Assembly: GCA_964304625.1 (NCBI GenBank)
Contig: OZ199839.1
Coordinates: 9,796,001-9,860,000 of the forward strand
DNA length: 64,000 bases
DNA from: Kudoa neothunni
Lineage: Eukaryota > Cnidaria
Direction of reading: 5' to 3'
Positions 42,322 through 55,098 of the stretch are shown here, in pieces (the first letter of the stretch is position 1; each line of letters starts with the position of its first letter). A program made the position numbers and the translations under genes. The notes below the pieces were generated by a model that saw only the letters and a list, made by a program, of their open reading frames with translations, did no database searches and had not been told where the DNA came from.

Positions 42322-45290
42322 ATGAAGACAAACATGGTCTCATTTAGCTTGCTTGTGGCATTATTTTGTAATAAATTAAAATTCTCGCTTCTTTTTAAAC
42401 CATTGTAGGCATTAAGAAAGTTTTTGTGCTTGAAGCCACAGGTGCGGCTACCGAACCTGCCAAAGTTCTCACCTATCGCATAGCAGACGGTGACAATGTA
42501 CATCTGACTTTATCTGGAACAACATATGCCACATCGGGGAAAAAATGCCTTATAAGAAAGGAAAAGGAAGGTACAGTTGAATTTGACCAGATCAATACAT
42601 GTCCTAGCAGTGATAGTGCACATGGAGGTGGAAAATGTCTTCGGCTTTGTTCTGGAGATGATATCAAACTGGGATTTAATACTTTTTCACCTAGAACAAG
42701 ATATGTATATATATATTCTGGGAATGATTATGAGGCCATGAAAGATAAAGATAATGGAGGAGATGTGTTTGGATTGTCTATTCGTATATTGCATTAAATG
42801 TTTTCGAAATATAATTTGAATATAGCACTCTTGGTTAATCCAATAGTCACAATTTCTACAGACACTTCAGGAAAATTGAACCTTCTAACAAAAACATGCC
42901 CAAAAGTTGCTTGTCCCATTTATTACAAGGGTGTTAAATACGCCGAAGGGCTGATCGCAGCTGACTGTGTAACTGCAATTACAAATACAGTTGATTTTGA
43001 TGTATTAATTCCTCACTATGAGATGAAATGTTCAAATTATCCAAGCTTTTTCTACCATATGCCAAATACATACATGAGAAAAAACATTGCTACATATAAA
43101 CCACAGTACTATGTTACATATAAGGAAAATGATAATGACAAGTTAAAATATCTTCTTAAGTTTACAAATGCTTTCCCATCAGAAATTTGTTTTTTTAATG
43201 TAAAAGATGCAGCGACTAACGCACCGACAAACACGAATAAATATGAATCATCGTGTGGCGGTGAGGCTGGAAAAAAATGTTATGCACCCTGCAATAATGT
43301 TGAATTGGCAGTTACTGCAACCAAACAGATCGTGAAAATATTAATTAAAACTAGGCACCATCAATTAGAAGTAGATGGAGCCTACGTTGATGGTTATGAA
43401 GAGAAAAAATTTGGTAATATTTCTTTAAATTTTAACTAGTTATCATTAGTATTAGCTATTGTTGAGGCCGCAAAAGCAAACGCTCTTTTAACGGCACATT
43501 CTGCTACTGGAGTTACAATTAATAGATCCCTTTATAGTCCGGATGGAAATAACGGCGTAAAATTTACGGATTGCGTTTTAAAATACTTTCCGGCTGATGT
43601 ACCAAGATCCTCCACAGGAACACCAATAAATTGCCCAGATGCTACCTGTGGAAACGAATGCACAGTCAGTCCCACTATTGGTGCTTTGGCCGCAGGAAAA
43701 GCATACATATTTGAAATAGCTCCTAGTACCGCTTTAAATAATTATGAGAATTTTAAAGAATATTTGTTTTTCAGAACTAGTAATTTAGTAAAGTTTACAA
43801 TCATTATTTAAATTTATTTTCAGCTAAAGTTAGCGCGTCAAATTACGTTACTACCATTCCCACAACGACCGACGTAACAGCTACATTAAAGGCAGTTGAC
43901 GGTGATGTGGAAAATAAACCGGCTGAACCAACATGTGAATATTACATCAGTAAAGCAGGTAAAAACATGTTTGTAGAAGCAGAATGTGGAGATAGTTATC
44001 CATGCAGAGGATTTTGTAAGGACACCAAGAAATTGATAAATTTAAGGCTTAAAACAAATTATGATATCAAAGTTGTTTCAAATAAAGATTATGGAATAAA
44101 AATATTTGAAAACGTCTCAACAAGTAAAAATATGATATCGAAATCACATTTAATTTACGGTTGATAGTTTTTTCAACCCTCACTCTATCCCACAATTTCC
44201 TCGATAAAGGATTTCGAGTTGTTGGAAGATTAATAACTGCATATCCAGAAGCAATATGTCACTATAAACTTAAAGTTAAAAATGGAACCAGTTCAGATGT
44301 AGTTCATTCCTGCCCAACAGTTGTCCTTTCTCCTCCACCGGCCAACCCACCCAATACTAATGCTGTTCAATCTTCCACGAATCAAAATTTAGAACAATCT
44401 AATTTGATCAGTCATATAAATTCTTACAATAATAGAGTTGCAAGGGCAAGTGGTGTAGCTGATTTAACTCCAAGTTCATCTACGAACACTCCAACTACGA
44501 TTACTCCTACTGCGACTAATCAGTCTAAGTTCCCACCGTGCAATAAACCACCTCTATGCAGCAGCATAATAATCAGCGAGGGTTACGAGGCTGATAAAGA
44601 ATACCAATTATTGGTTACAGCTGTAGACAGATCGGAAGAAATTACCATCAATATTCCCAAAAGTACGATATTTATTTATCAAACTATATAAAGTTCTAAT
44701 ATATCACACACAAATAGATGCTCTCCCTGAGAATCCTGAGGAAGTAGATAAACAAATCACAGTGATTATCGAAAGAGTTGGCGATACTTTAAAAATCACA
44801 TCATTGCTTCCAAAAGAAAAGAATGAAAATTCATTGTGTCGATGGATATTGAAAGATATGAACGATCCTTCTTTACCAATAGTGAAAAAATGTGACACAG
44901 TCGGTACTAATAGGTGTAAACTTCCAACATGTAAATCATTCACAATTGATGGTGTAAGCGATACCAGTGATTATCATTTAACGGTTATTCACTCCCAAGA
45001 CCCTACAATAAAAGGCGTTGGGAGAATTAAACAAGGTAGTTAACAATAAATTATTATTATTTTAATGATCAATATAGGAGAAACTTCTAATCAATCAAAG
45101 TAAAATTGTAAAATGATAATATTAAATTTGATTTAATTTTTAGGGCGAGCACGTCAATGTATTTTTTAATTATTTGAGTATATTTTAATGAGATACCATA
45201 CATTTTAGGATAATTGGAATTATTGTTCCGATTGTTATCGTTGTAGTAGCAGTCGGATTGTACTTTGGTTACAAGAAGAATAAATCTTAG
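42322..45290 (+). CDS. Gene 6: seven-module type I surface protein (MVSF leader)
   Basis: Exons 42322-42367, 42409-42783, 42826-43413, 43456-43779, 43824-44123, 44168-44662, 44718-45035, 45078-45099, 45144-45158 and 45209-45290; 854 residues. The leader is MKTNMVSFSLLVALF. Module 1 loop is CPSSDSAHGGGKC, and its fourth cysteine motif reads CLRLC where sisters have CLRAC. Exon 5 is almost identical to gene 2 exon 5 (ENKPAEPTCEYYISKAGKN), while exon 4 is of the class found in genes 4 and 7 (ADVPRSSTGTPINC). The end of exon 7 (GTNRCKLPTC) is that of gene 7. AATAAA at 45322-45327. Function unknown. Confidence 0.8.
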
Positions 45291-46454
45291 GAATCGATCT
45301 AAACACCAGCTTATTAGTCTTAATAAAACAATATTATTATTTCTTAAAGATTTTGAATTTTAGTATTCAATATAATTCAATGTTTTTTTAATAATAAAAT
45401 GATGTAAAGTCTATGGCATATTATAATTTAATCAACCTCAGAATCATCCCAGATATATAGTTTTATTCAATATTTGCCGTCATACTAATTTCTTAATTAA
45501 ACCCAATAAGTAAAAATAAATATTTTTTAAAATTTTAAAAATTCCCATCAAATACATTAAATCAAAAATTTTTGTCCTGTTTACAAAATTTTGACAAATA
45601 AATTTGAGACCGTAATTTTCGACGTTTATTTTCGAAAAATTCGGCGCTTAAATAAAAAGGTGTGCAATCGTGCAAAACTCAAAATGTTCCTAGAGAATAT
45701 ATATATATTTATTTAAATATTAATTATTTAGTTTTAAATTAAAATATAATATTGAAAATATTTTTCATTATTCACTTGTGAGATTGGTCCTATCAATTGT
45801 GATAAATGATAATTGTATACACATCAAATTTTGGTATATTTCTGAAAAAATAGAATATTTTAATTTGGTTGATTAATAACTTAATTCTATCTATAATATC
45901 ACTCTCAGGAGAAGAAAATGAAATAGCTTACGTTATAATTTTTCATTTATATTCGTATCAAGAAAATTTGAATTATCATTTGGATCCACGTCTATTATTT
46001 TCACATCTCTTTACATCAACATTCACTTTAACATTGTTTTTTGTATGAAAATTCTCTAGAAATTATGTATGATTTATGCTTGTTTCCGATAATTTTAAAA
46101 TTAAAATATCAATAAATCTTTGTATCAATTAAATTTTTTTTATTTTAATACAAAATATTAAGTGCTTAAATTATTGAATATTTAATAGCTACCTCAAATA
46201 TTTGTAACGTCTCATTTCTTGATTTAAAAAAGTGTAACTGCTGATTTATAAAAAACGTCATTTAATGAAAACTAACATAATAGAATTGGAATGTAAGAAA
46301 TTTATCAAAAGTTGATTTAATTTTATCTAAACTCCGTAAATTTAAATAATTTTAATTAGGCATGAATCCAATGCAAACAGGTCATTATTACCCCTAAATT
46401 TTTTGGATAATAATCTTTTTGAATAAAAAGTTATGAATAAATTACAATAAAATC

Positions 46455-46494
46455 ATGATAATTCTTTCATTAATCGTAGTATCACTGATATTAA
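46455..46494 (+). other. Candidate upstream leader exon of gene 7
   Basis: ATG, MIILSLIVVSLIL, A|GTGTGAGT; 40 nt. One codon differs from gene 5 (MII for MRI). Confidence 0.5.
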
Positions 46495-46656
46495 GTGTGA
46501 GTAAAAAATTTAGTTATATCTTGGCTAAGATAAAAAAATAGAGAATCTAAGTAAAGATACCTAATATTAATTTAGTAAAATTAGTCATATCCATATAATT
46601 ATAAATGTCTTCAATAAATTAGATTTTTATTCATGAAAAGAACGTTATTTTTATCT

Positions 46657-46675
46657 TGAATAGTTATTGTTTATT
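46657..46675 (+). promoter_or_regulatory. Shared 19-bp upstream motif, gene 7
   Basis: TGAATAGTTATTGTTTATT, 44 bp before the ATG at 46720. Confidence 0.45.
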
Positions 46676-46719
46676 CATCGCATAAAAATATAATCAGATT
46701 TATTCATTATTTCATAACA

Positions 46720-49671
46720 ATGAGAGCAATATTGGCTTTGTTAGTATTGTTTATAACTTTGTTTAGTATTTTTCTACTTTTAAAACCCTTATTATATTTC
46801 AGTTAGATAGGGTTAAGTATTCTGTTAGTGCAGCTGAAGTTACGACTACCGAACCTGCAAAAATTCTTAATTACAACATAGTAGCTAGCAATAAAGTGCG
46901 TCTGACTTTATCTGGAACAATTTATGCTGAATCAGATAAAAAATGCCTAATAAGAAAAGAAAAGGAAGGTACAGTTGAATTTGACCAGATCAATACATGT
47001 GATGGAAGTGATAGTGATCATGGAACTGGGAAATGTCTTCGTGCTTGTTCTGGAAATATCGAATTGGCATTTAATATCTTATCACCCAGAACAAAATATG
47101 TCTATGTGTTTTCGGATAATGATGCTGCCACAATGAAAGAGAAAAATAATGGCGGAGATGTGTTTGGGTTGTCTACACGTATTTTACGTAGAATTTATAT
47201 ATTAAATTAATTGCGTTTAGCGTTGTTGGTGAATCCAACAGTCACAATATCCTTACACGATTCAATTAAATTGAAACTTGCAATTAAAACAAGTCCAAAG
47301 GTGAATTGTCCTATTTATTACAAGGGTGTCCAATATGCAGTCGGTACCACTAGTGGTACTTGTGAAACTGATATTAATAATACGGTTGATTTTGACGTGT
47401 TAATACCTTATTATGAAATGAAATGTGTAAGTTATCCAAGCTTCTTCTACCATATGCCAAATACATACATGAAAAAAAACATTGATATATATAAACCACA
47501 ATACTATGTGACCTATAAAGAGGGTGATGACGCAAAGACAAAATATCTCCTAAAATTTACAAATTCATTTCCATCAGAGATTTGTCTTTTTAATGTGAAA
47601 GATGCAGCGACTAGCGCAGGCACGAATAAATATGAATCATCGTGTGGCGGTGAGGTCGGAAAAAAATGTTATGCACCATGTGATAATGTTGAATTGGCGC
47701 TTGCTACATCCAAGCCGATCGTGAAAATATTAATTCAAACTAGATACCATAAATTTGGAGTGGATGAGACTAGCGATGATGGTTATGAAGAGAACAAATT
47801 TGGTAAGGTTTCAGTCAATTTTAACTAGTTATCATTAGTATTAGCTATTGTTGAGGCTGAAAAAGAAAACACTCTTTTAACAGCACATTCTTCTACTGGA
47901 GTTACAATTAATAGATCCCTGTATAATCCAGGGAATAATAATGTTAAATTCACGAATTGTGCTTTAAAATACTTTCCAGCTGATGTACCAAGATCCTCCG
48001 CGGGAACATCAATCAATTGCTCAGATGTTGCATGTGGAAGCGAATGCACAGCCAGTGCCACTATTGGTGCTTCCATTGCAGGAAAAGCACATATAATTGA
48101 AATAACTTCTACTACCCCTATAACTAATTATCCTGAATTTAAAGAATATTTGTTTTTCAGAACAAGTAATCAGACTGATATTTCATAGTATATAATTATT
48201 TTAGCCCCAAAACAAGGTTCAGATTTCGTTACTACCACTCCCACAACAACCGACGTAACAGCTACATTAAAGGCAGTTGACGGTAATGTGGGTACAGCAT
48301 CCACCGAGCCTACATGTGCATATTACTTGAGTGAACAAGGAAAAGGAACATTTGTGGAAGCAGAATGTGAAGATAGTAAACCATGCAGAGGATTTTGTAG
48401 GGACATCAAGAAATTGATAAATCTAAATCCCAAAACAAATTATGATATTAAGGTCGTTTCAAATAAAGAGTATGGAATAAAAATATTTGAAAATGTCTCA
48501 ACGAGTAAAAATATGACATTGCCATTTCATTTAATTTACGGTTGATAGTTTTTTCAACCCTCACTCTATCCCACAATTTCCTCGATAAAGGATTTCGAGT
48601 TGTTGGAAGATTAATAACTGCATATCCAGAAGCAATATGTCACTATAAACTTAAAGTTAAAAATGGAACCAGTTCAGATGTAGTTCATTCCTGCCCAACA
48701 ATTGCCCCTTCTCCTCCACAAGCCAACCCACCCAATACTAATGCTGTTCAATCTTCCACGAATCAAAATTTAGAACAATCTAATTTGATCAGTCATATAA
48801 ATTCTTACAATAATAGAGTAGCAAGAGCGAGTGGCGTAGCTGTTATAACTCCAAATTCATCCGCCACCATTCCAACTACGATTACTCCTACTGCGACTAA
48901 TCAATCTAAGTTTCCACCATGCAATAAACCACCTCTATGCAACAACATAATAATCAGCGAGGGTTACGAGGCTGATAAAGAATACCAATTATTGGTTACA
49001 GCTGTGGACAGATCGGAAGAAATTACCATCAATATTCCCAAAAGTACAATATTTATTTACCAAATTATAAAAAGTTCTAATATATCACTCACAAATAGAT
49101 GCTCTCCCTGAGAATCCTGAGGAAGTAGATAAACAAATCACAGTGATTATCGAAAGAGCTGGCGATACTTTAAAAATCACATCATTGCTTCCAAAACAAA
49201 AAAATGAAAATTCATTGTGTCGATGGATATTGAAAGATATGAACGATCCTTCTTTACCAATAGTGAAAAAATGTGACACAGTCGGTACTAATAGGTGTAA
49301 ACTTCCAACATGTAAATCATTCACAATTGATGGTGTAAGCGATACCAGTGATTATCATTTAACGGTTATTCACTCCCAAGACCCTACAATAAAAGGCGTT
49401 GGGAGAATTAAACAAGGTAGTTAACAATAAATTATTATTATTTTAATGATCAATATAGGAGAAACTTCTAATCAATCAAAGTAAAATTGTAAAATGATAA
49501 TATTAAATTTGATTTAATTTTTAGGGCGAGCACGTCAATGTATTTTTTAATTATTTGAGTATATTTTAATGAGATACCATACATTTTAGGATAATTGGAA
49601 TTATTGTTCCGATTGTTATCGTTGTAGTAGCAGTCGGATTGTACTTTGGTTACAAGAAGAATAAATCTTAG
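46720..49671 (+). CDS. Gene 7: seven-module type I surface protein (MRAI leader)
   Basis: Exons 46720-46765, 46807-47178, 47221-47802, 47845-48165, 48205-48504, 48549-49043, 49099-49416, 49459-49480, 49525-49539 and 49590-49671; 850 residues. The leader is MRAILALLVLFITLF. Module 1 loop is CDGSDSDHGTGKC. In exon 3 the first cysteine of module 2 is replaced by serine (KTSPKVNC against KTCPKVNC or KTCPKVAC elsewhere), so the disulfide pattern of that module must differ. Exon 3 is two residues shorter than in most sisters, in the loop before SSCGGE. Exons 1-6 are repeated in gene 8. AATAAA at 49703-49708. Confidence 0.8.
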
Positions 49672-50835
49672 GAATCGATCTAAACACCAGCTTATTAGTC
49701 TTAATAAAACAATATTATTATTTCTTAAAGATTTTGAATTTTAGTATTCAATATAATTCAATGTTTTTTTAATAATAAAATGATGTAAAGTCTATGGCAT
49801 ATTATAATTTAATCAACCTCAGAATCATCCCAGATATATAGTTTTATTCAATATTTGCCGTCATACTAATTTCTTAATTAAACCCAATAAGTAAAAATAA
49901 ATATTTTTTAAAATTTTAAAAATTCCCATCAAATACATTAAATCAAAAATTTTTGTCCTGTTTACAAAATTTTGACAAATAAATTTGAGACCGTAATTTT
50001 CGACGTTTATTTTCGAAAAATTCGGCGCTTAAATAAAAAGGTGTGCAATCGTGCAAAACTCAAAATGTTCCTAGAGAATATATATATATTTATTTAAATA
50101 TTAATTATTTAGTTTTAAATTAAAATATAATATTGAAAATATTTTTCATTATTCACTTGTGAGATTGGTCCTATCAATTGTGATAAATGATAATTGTATA
50201 CACATCAAATTTTGGTATATTTCTGAAAAAATAGAATATTTTAATTTGGTTGATTAATAACTTAATTCTATCTATAATATCACTCTCAGGAGAAGAAAAT
50301 GAAATAGCTTACGTTATAATTTTTCATTTATATTCGTATCAAGAAAATTTGAATTATCATTTGGATCCACGTCTATTATTTTCACATCTCTTTACATCAA
50401 CATTCACTTTAACATTGTTTTTTGTATGAAAATTCTCTAGAAATTATGTATGATTTATGCTTGTTTCCGATAATTTTAAAATTAAAATATCAATAAATCT
50501 TTGTATCAATTAAATTTTTTTTATTTTAATACAAAATATTAAGTGCTTAAATTATTGAATATTTAATAGCTACCTCAAATATTTGTAACGTCTCATTTCT
50601 TGATTTAAAAAAGTGTAACTGCTGATTTATAAAAAACGTCATTTAATGAAAACTAACATAATAGAATTGGAATGTAAGAAATTTATCAAAAGTTGATTTA
50701 ATTTTATCTAAACTCCGTAAATTTAAATAATTTTAATTAGGCATGAATCCAATGCAAACAGGTCATTATTACCCCTAAATTTTTTGGATAATAATCTTTT
50801 TGAATAAAAAGTTATGAATAAATTACAATAAAATC

Positions 50836-50875
50836 ATGATAATTCTTTCATTAATCGTAGTATCACTGATATTAA
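50836..50875 (+). other. Candidate upstream leader exon of gene 8
   Basis: Exact duplicate of the gene 7 upstream leader (MIILSLIVVSLIL, phase 1). Confidence 0.5.
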
Positions 50876-51037
50876 GTGTGAGTAAAAAATTTAGTTATAT
50901 CTTGGCTAAGATAAAAAAATAGAGAATCTAAGTAAAGATACCTAATATTAATTTAGTAAAATTAGTCATATCCATATAATTATAAATGTCTTCAATAAAT
51001 TAGATTTTTATTCATGAAAAGAACGTTATTTTTATCT

Positions 51038-51056
51038 TGAATAGTTATTGTTTATT
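51038..51056 (+). promoter_or_regulatory. Shared 19-bp upstream motif, gene 8
   Basis: TGAATAGTTATTGTTTATT, 44 bp before the ATG at 51101. Confidence 0.45.
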
Positions 51057-51100
51057 CATCGCATAAAAATATAATCAGATTTATTCATTATTTCATAACA

Positions 51101-54046
51101 ATGAGAGCAATATTGGCTTTGTTAGTATTGTTTATAACTTTGTTTAGTATTTTTCTACTTTTAAAACCCTTATTATATTTCAGTTAGATAGGGTTAAGTA
51201 TTCTGTTAGTGCAGCTGAAGTTACGACTACCGAACCTGCAAAAATTCTTAATTACAACATAGTAGCTAGCAATAAAGTGCGTCTGACTTTATCTGGAACA
51301 ATTTATGCTGAATCAGATAAAAAATGCCTAATAAGAAAAGAAAAGGAAGGTACAGTTGAATTTGACCAGATCAATACATGTGATGGAAGTGATAGTGATC
51401 ATGGAACTGGGAAATGTCTTCGTGCTTGTTCTGGAAATATCGAATTGGCATTTAATATCTTATCACCCAGAACAAAATATGTCTATGTGTTTTCGGATAA
51501 TGATGCTGCCACAATGAAAGAGAAAAATAATGGCGGAGATGTGTTTGGGTTGTCTACACGTATTTTACGTAGAATTTATATATTAAATTAATTGCGTTTA
51601 GCGTTGTTGGTGAATCCAACAGTCACAATATCCTTACACGATTCAATTAAATTGAAACTTGCAATTAAAACAAGTCCAAAGGTGAATTGTCCTATTTATT
51701 ACAAGGGTGTCCAATATGCAGTCGGTACCACTAGTGGTACTTGTGAAACTGATATTAATAATACGGTTGATTTTGACGTGTTAATACCTTATTATGAAAT
51801 GAAATGTGTAAGTTATCCAAGCTTCTTCTACCATATGCCAAATACATACATGAAAAAAAACATTGATATATATAAACCACAATACTATGTGACCTATAAA
51901 GAGGGTGATGACGCAAAGACAAAATATCTCCTAAAATTTACAAATTCATTTCCATCAGAGATTTGTCTTTTTAATGTGAAAGATGCAGCGACTAGCGCAG
52001 GCACGAATAAATATGAATCATCGTGTGGCGGTGAGGTCGGAAAAAAATGTTATGCACCATGTGATAATGTTGAATTGGCGCTTGCTACATCCAAGCCGAT
52101 CGTGAAAATATTAATTCAAACTAGATACCATAAATTTGGAGTGGATGAGACTAGCGATGATGGTTATGAAGAGAACAAATTTGGTAAGGTTTCAGTCAAT
52201 TTTAACTAGTTATCATTAGTATTAGCTATTGTTGAGGCTGAAAAAGAAAACACTCTTTTAACAGCACATTCTTCTACTGGAGTTACAATTAATAGATCCC
52301 TGTATAATCCAGGGAATAATAATGTTAAATTCACGAATTGTGCTTTAAAATACTTTCCAGCTGATGTACCAAGATCCTCCGCGGGAACATCAATCAATTG
52401 CTCAGATGTTGCATGTGGAAGCGAATGCACAGCCAGTGCCACTATTGGTGCTTCCATTGCAGGAAAAGCACATATAATTGAAATAACTTCTACTACCCCT
52501 ATAACTAATTATCCTGAATTTAAAGAATATTTGTTTTTCAGAACAAGTAATCAGACTGATATTTCATAGTATATAATTATTTTAGCCCCAAAACAAGGTT
52601 CAGATTTCGTTACTACCACTCCCACAACAACCGACGTAACAGCTACATTAAAGGCAGTTGACGGTAATGTGGGTACAGCATCCACCGAGCCTACATGTGC
52701 ATATTACTTGAGTGAACAAGGAAAAGGAACATTTGTGGAAGCAGAATGTGAAGATAGTAAACCATGCAGAGGATTTTGTAGGGACATCAAGAAATTGATA
52801 AATCTAAATCCCAAAACAAATTATGATATTAAGGTCGTTTCAAATAAAGAGTATGGAATAAAAATATTTGAAAATGTCTCAACGAGTAAAAATATGACAT
52901 TGCCATTTCATTTAATTTACGGTTGATAGTTTTTTCAACCCTCACTCTATCCCACAATTTCCTCGATAAAGGATTTCGAGTTGTTGGAAGATTAATAACT
53001 GCATATCCAGAAGCAATATGTCACTATAAACTTAAAGTTAAAAATGGAACCAGTTCAGATGTAGTTCATTCCTGCCCAACAATTGCCCCTTCTCCTCCAC
53101 AAGCCAACCCACCCAATACTAATGCTGTTCAATCTTCCACGAATCAAAATTTAGAACAATCTAATTTGATCAGTCATATAAATTCTTACAATAATAGAGT
53201 AGCAAGAGCGAGTGGCGTAGCTGTTATAACTCCAAATTCATCCGCCACCATTCCAACTACGATTACTCCTACTGCGACTAATCAATCTAAGTTTCCACCA
53301 TGCAATAAACCACCTCTATGCAACAACATAATAATCAGCGAGGGTTACGAGGCTGATAAAGAATACCAATTATTGGTTACAGCTGTGGACAGATCGGAAG
53401 AAATTACCATCAATATTCCCAAAAGTACAATATTTATTTACCAAATTATAAAAAGTTCTAATATATCACTCACAAATAGATGCTCTCCCTGAGAATCCTG
53501 AGGAAGTAGATAAACAAATCACAGTGATTATCGAAAGAGCTGGCGATACTTTAAAAATCACATCATTGCTTCCAAAACAAAAAAATGAAAATTCATTGTG
53601 TCGATGGATATTGAAAGATATGAACGATCCTTCTTTACCAATAGTGAAAAAATGTGACACTGTTGGAAGTAGTAGGTGTGCACTTCCAACATGTAAATCA
53701 TTCACAATTGAGGGCGTAAGCGATACCAGTGATTATCATTTAACGGTTATTCACTCCCAAGACCCTACAATAAAAGGCGTTGGAAGAATTAAACAAGGTA
53801 GTTAACAATAAATTATTATTATTTTAATGATCAATATAGGAGAAACTTCTAATCAATCAAAGTAAAATTGTAAAATGATAATATTAAATATGATTAATTT
53901 TTAGGGCGAGCACGTCAATGTATTTTTTAGTTATTTGAGTATATTTGAATGAGATACCATTTAGGATAATTGGAATTATTGTTCCGATTGCTATCGTTGT
54001 AGTGGCGGCTGGATTGTACTTTGGTTACAAGAAGAACAAATCATAA
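51101..54046 (+). CDS. Gene 8: chimeric copy (gene 7-like 5', gene 2-like 3')
   Basis: Exons 51101-51146, 51188-51559, 51602-52183, 52226-52546, 52586-52885, 52930-53424, 53480-53797, 53840-53861, 53905-53919 and 53965-54046; 850 residues. From the leader to within exon 7 it equals gene 7, including the Cys-to-Ser change in exon 3. After about 53659 it equals gene 2 (GSSRCALPTC, transmembrane exon with IVPIAIVVVAAG, stop TAA), and the gene 2 type of 3' flank follows. The junction lies in the shared stretch between about 53225 and 53660. AATAAA at 54078-54083. The frame is intact, so a full-length product is expected. Confidence 0.8.
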
Positions 54047-54993
54047 GGATCGATCTAAACATCAGCTTATTAGTCATAATAAAACAATATTATTATTTTT
54101 AAAGTTTAAATTTTAACATTTTATATAGTTTTTTTATTTTTCAAATACTAAAGTGATATAAAGCCTATGGCATACTAATAATTTAGTCAAACTTATATTA
54201 GATTTATAGTTTTATTCAATCTTGTTCTACGTATTAATTCTTTTACTAAGTCTACTAAATTAAAATAATATTTTTGTATGTTTAAAAATTTGCTCCAAAT
54301 ATGTTCAATGTAATAAGTTTTATTTTATTGAAAACTGAGGTTAGCTTATAGGTAGAAATCATAATTTCCGACGTTTATTTTAGAAAAGTCGACGTTTAGA
54401 TAAAAAAGGAATTTATTAGTGCAAATAATCAAAATTTTCCTAAAGAATAGATATATTTTAATATTAACTATGTAATATAAAATAAAAATATTATATTGAA
54501 AACATTTTTCATCATTCACTTCTGAGATTGATGCATAAATTGGTTTAAAAAATTTTTATTTAGAAAAATTTGTTTCGATTACGATAATTAATGATGGTAT
54601 GCACATCAAATCTTGATATTGTACCGACAAAATAATGTATTTTAATTTTTTGAGTATAACTTATTTCTATCTATAATGTTACTTCTAGAGTAAAGTTACA
54701 ATAATTCTTTTTACAATTTGTCTTTTTCATTCGTATCTAGAAAATTCGAGATATCATATGTATTCAATTCTTCAATATTATTATATCTATTTACATTCGA
54801 TTTCTTCATAATTTTCTGGGAATTTTCAATTGTGAAACAACGGTATGTTTGATTTTTTATTCTTCCCGATATTTCTAAACTTTAAAATCAACAAATTCTG
54901 ACATCTTAATTAAAAAAAATCTTTTGGAACAAAAGAAAAATCAACTTCTCATCTTTAAAACTACTTAATATGTTAGACTTGTGTATACTATAT
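54047..54993. other. Gene 8 3' flank / spacer, copy B
   Basis: Copy of 11057-12003 at offset 42990. No gene. Confidence 0.6.
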
Positions 54994-55098
54994 CAGAGGT
55001 GGCCAAACTTGCCCAGAACGGGAGTCAATTATAAGGTTGCCTAAATTTTCATCAGCCACAAAGAATTAAAATCATTTATGTAACATTTCCTTATTCAA

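Larger units (their letters stand above)
45291..46719 (+). promoter_or_regulatory. Short spacer and 5' region of gene 7
   Basis: 1429 bp, free of recognisable transposons and, as far as I can read, identical to 49672-51100. Related to the gene 4-5 spacer, from which it differs by a 34-bp inversion at 46029-46062 and a deletion of about 130 bp. Confidence 0.55.
49672..51100 (+). promoter_or_regulatory. Short spacer and 5' region of gene 8
   Basis: Duplicate of 45291-46719 at a constant offset of 4381 bp; no difference seen by eye. Confidence 0.55.
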
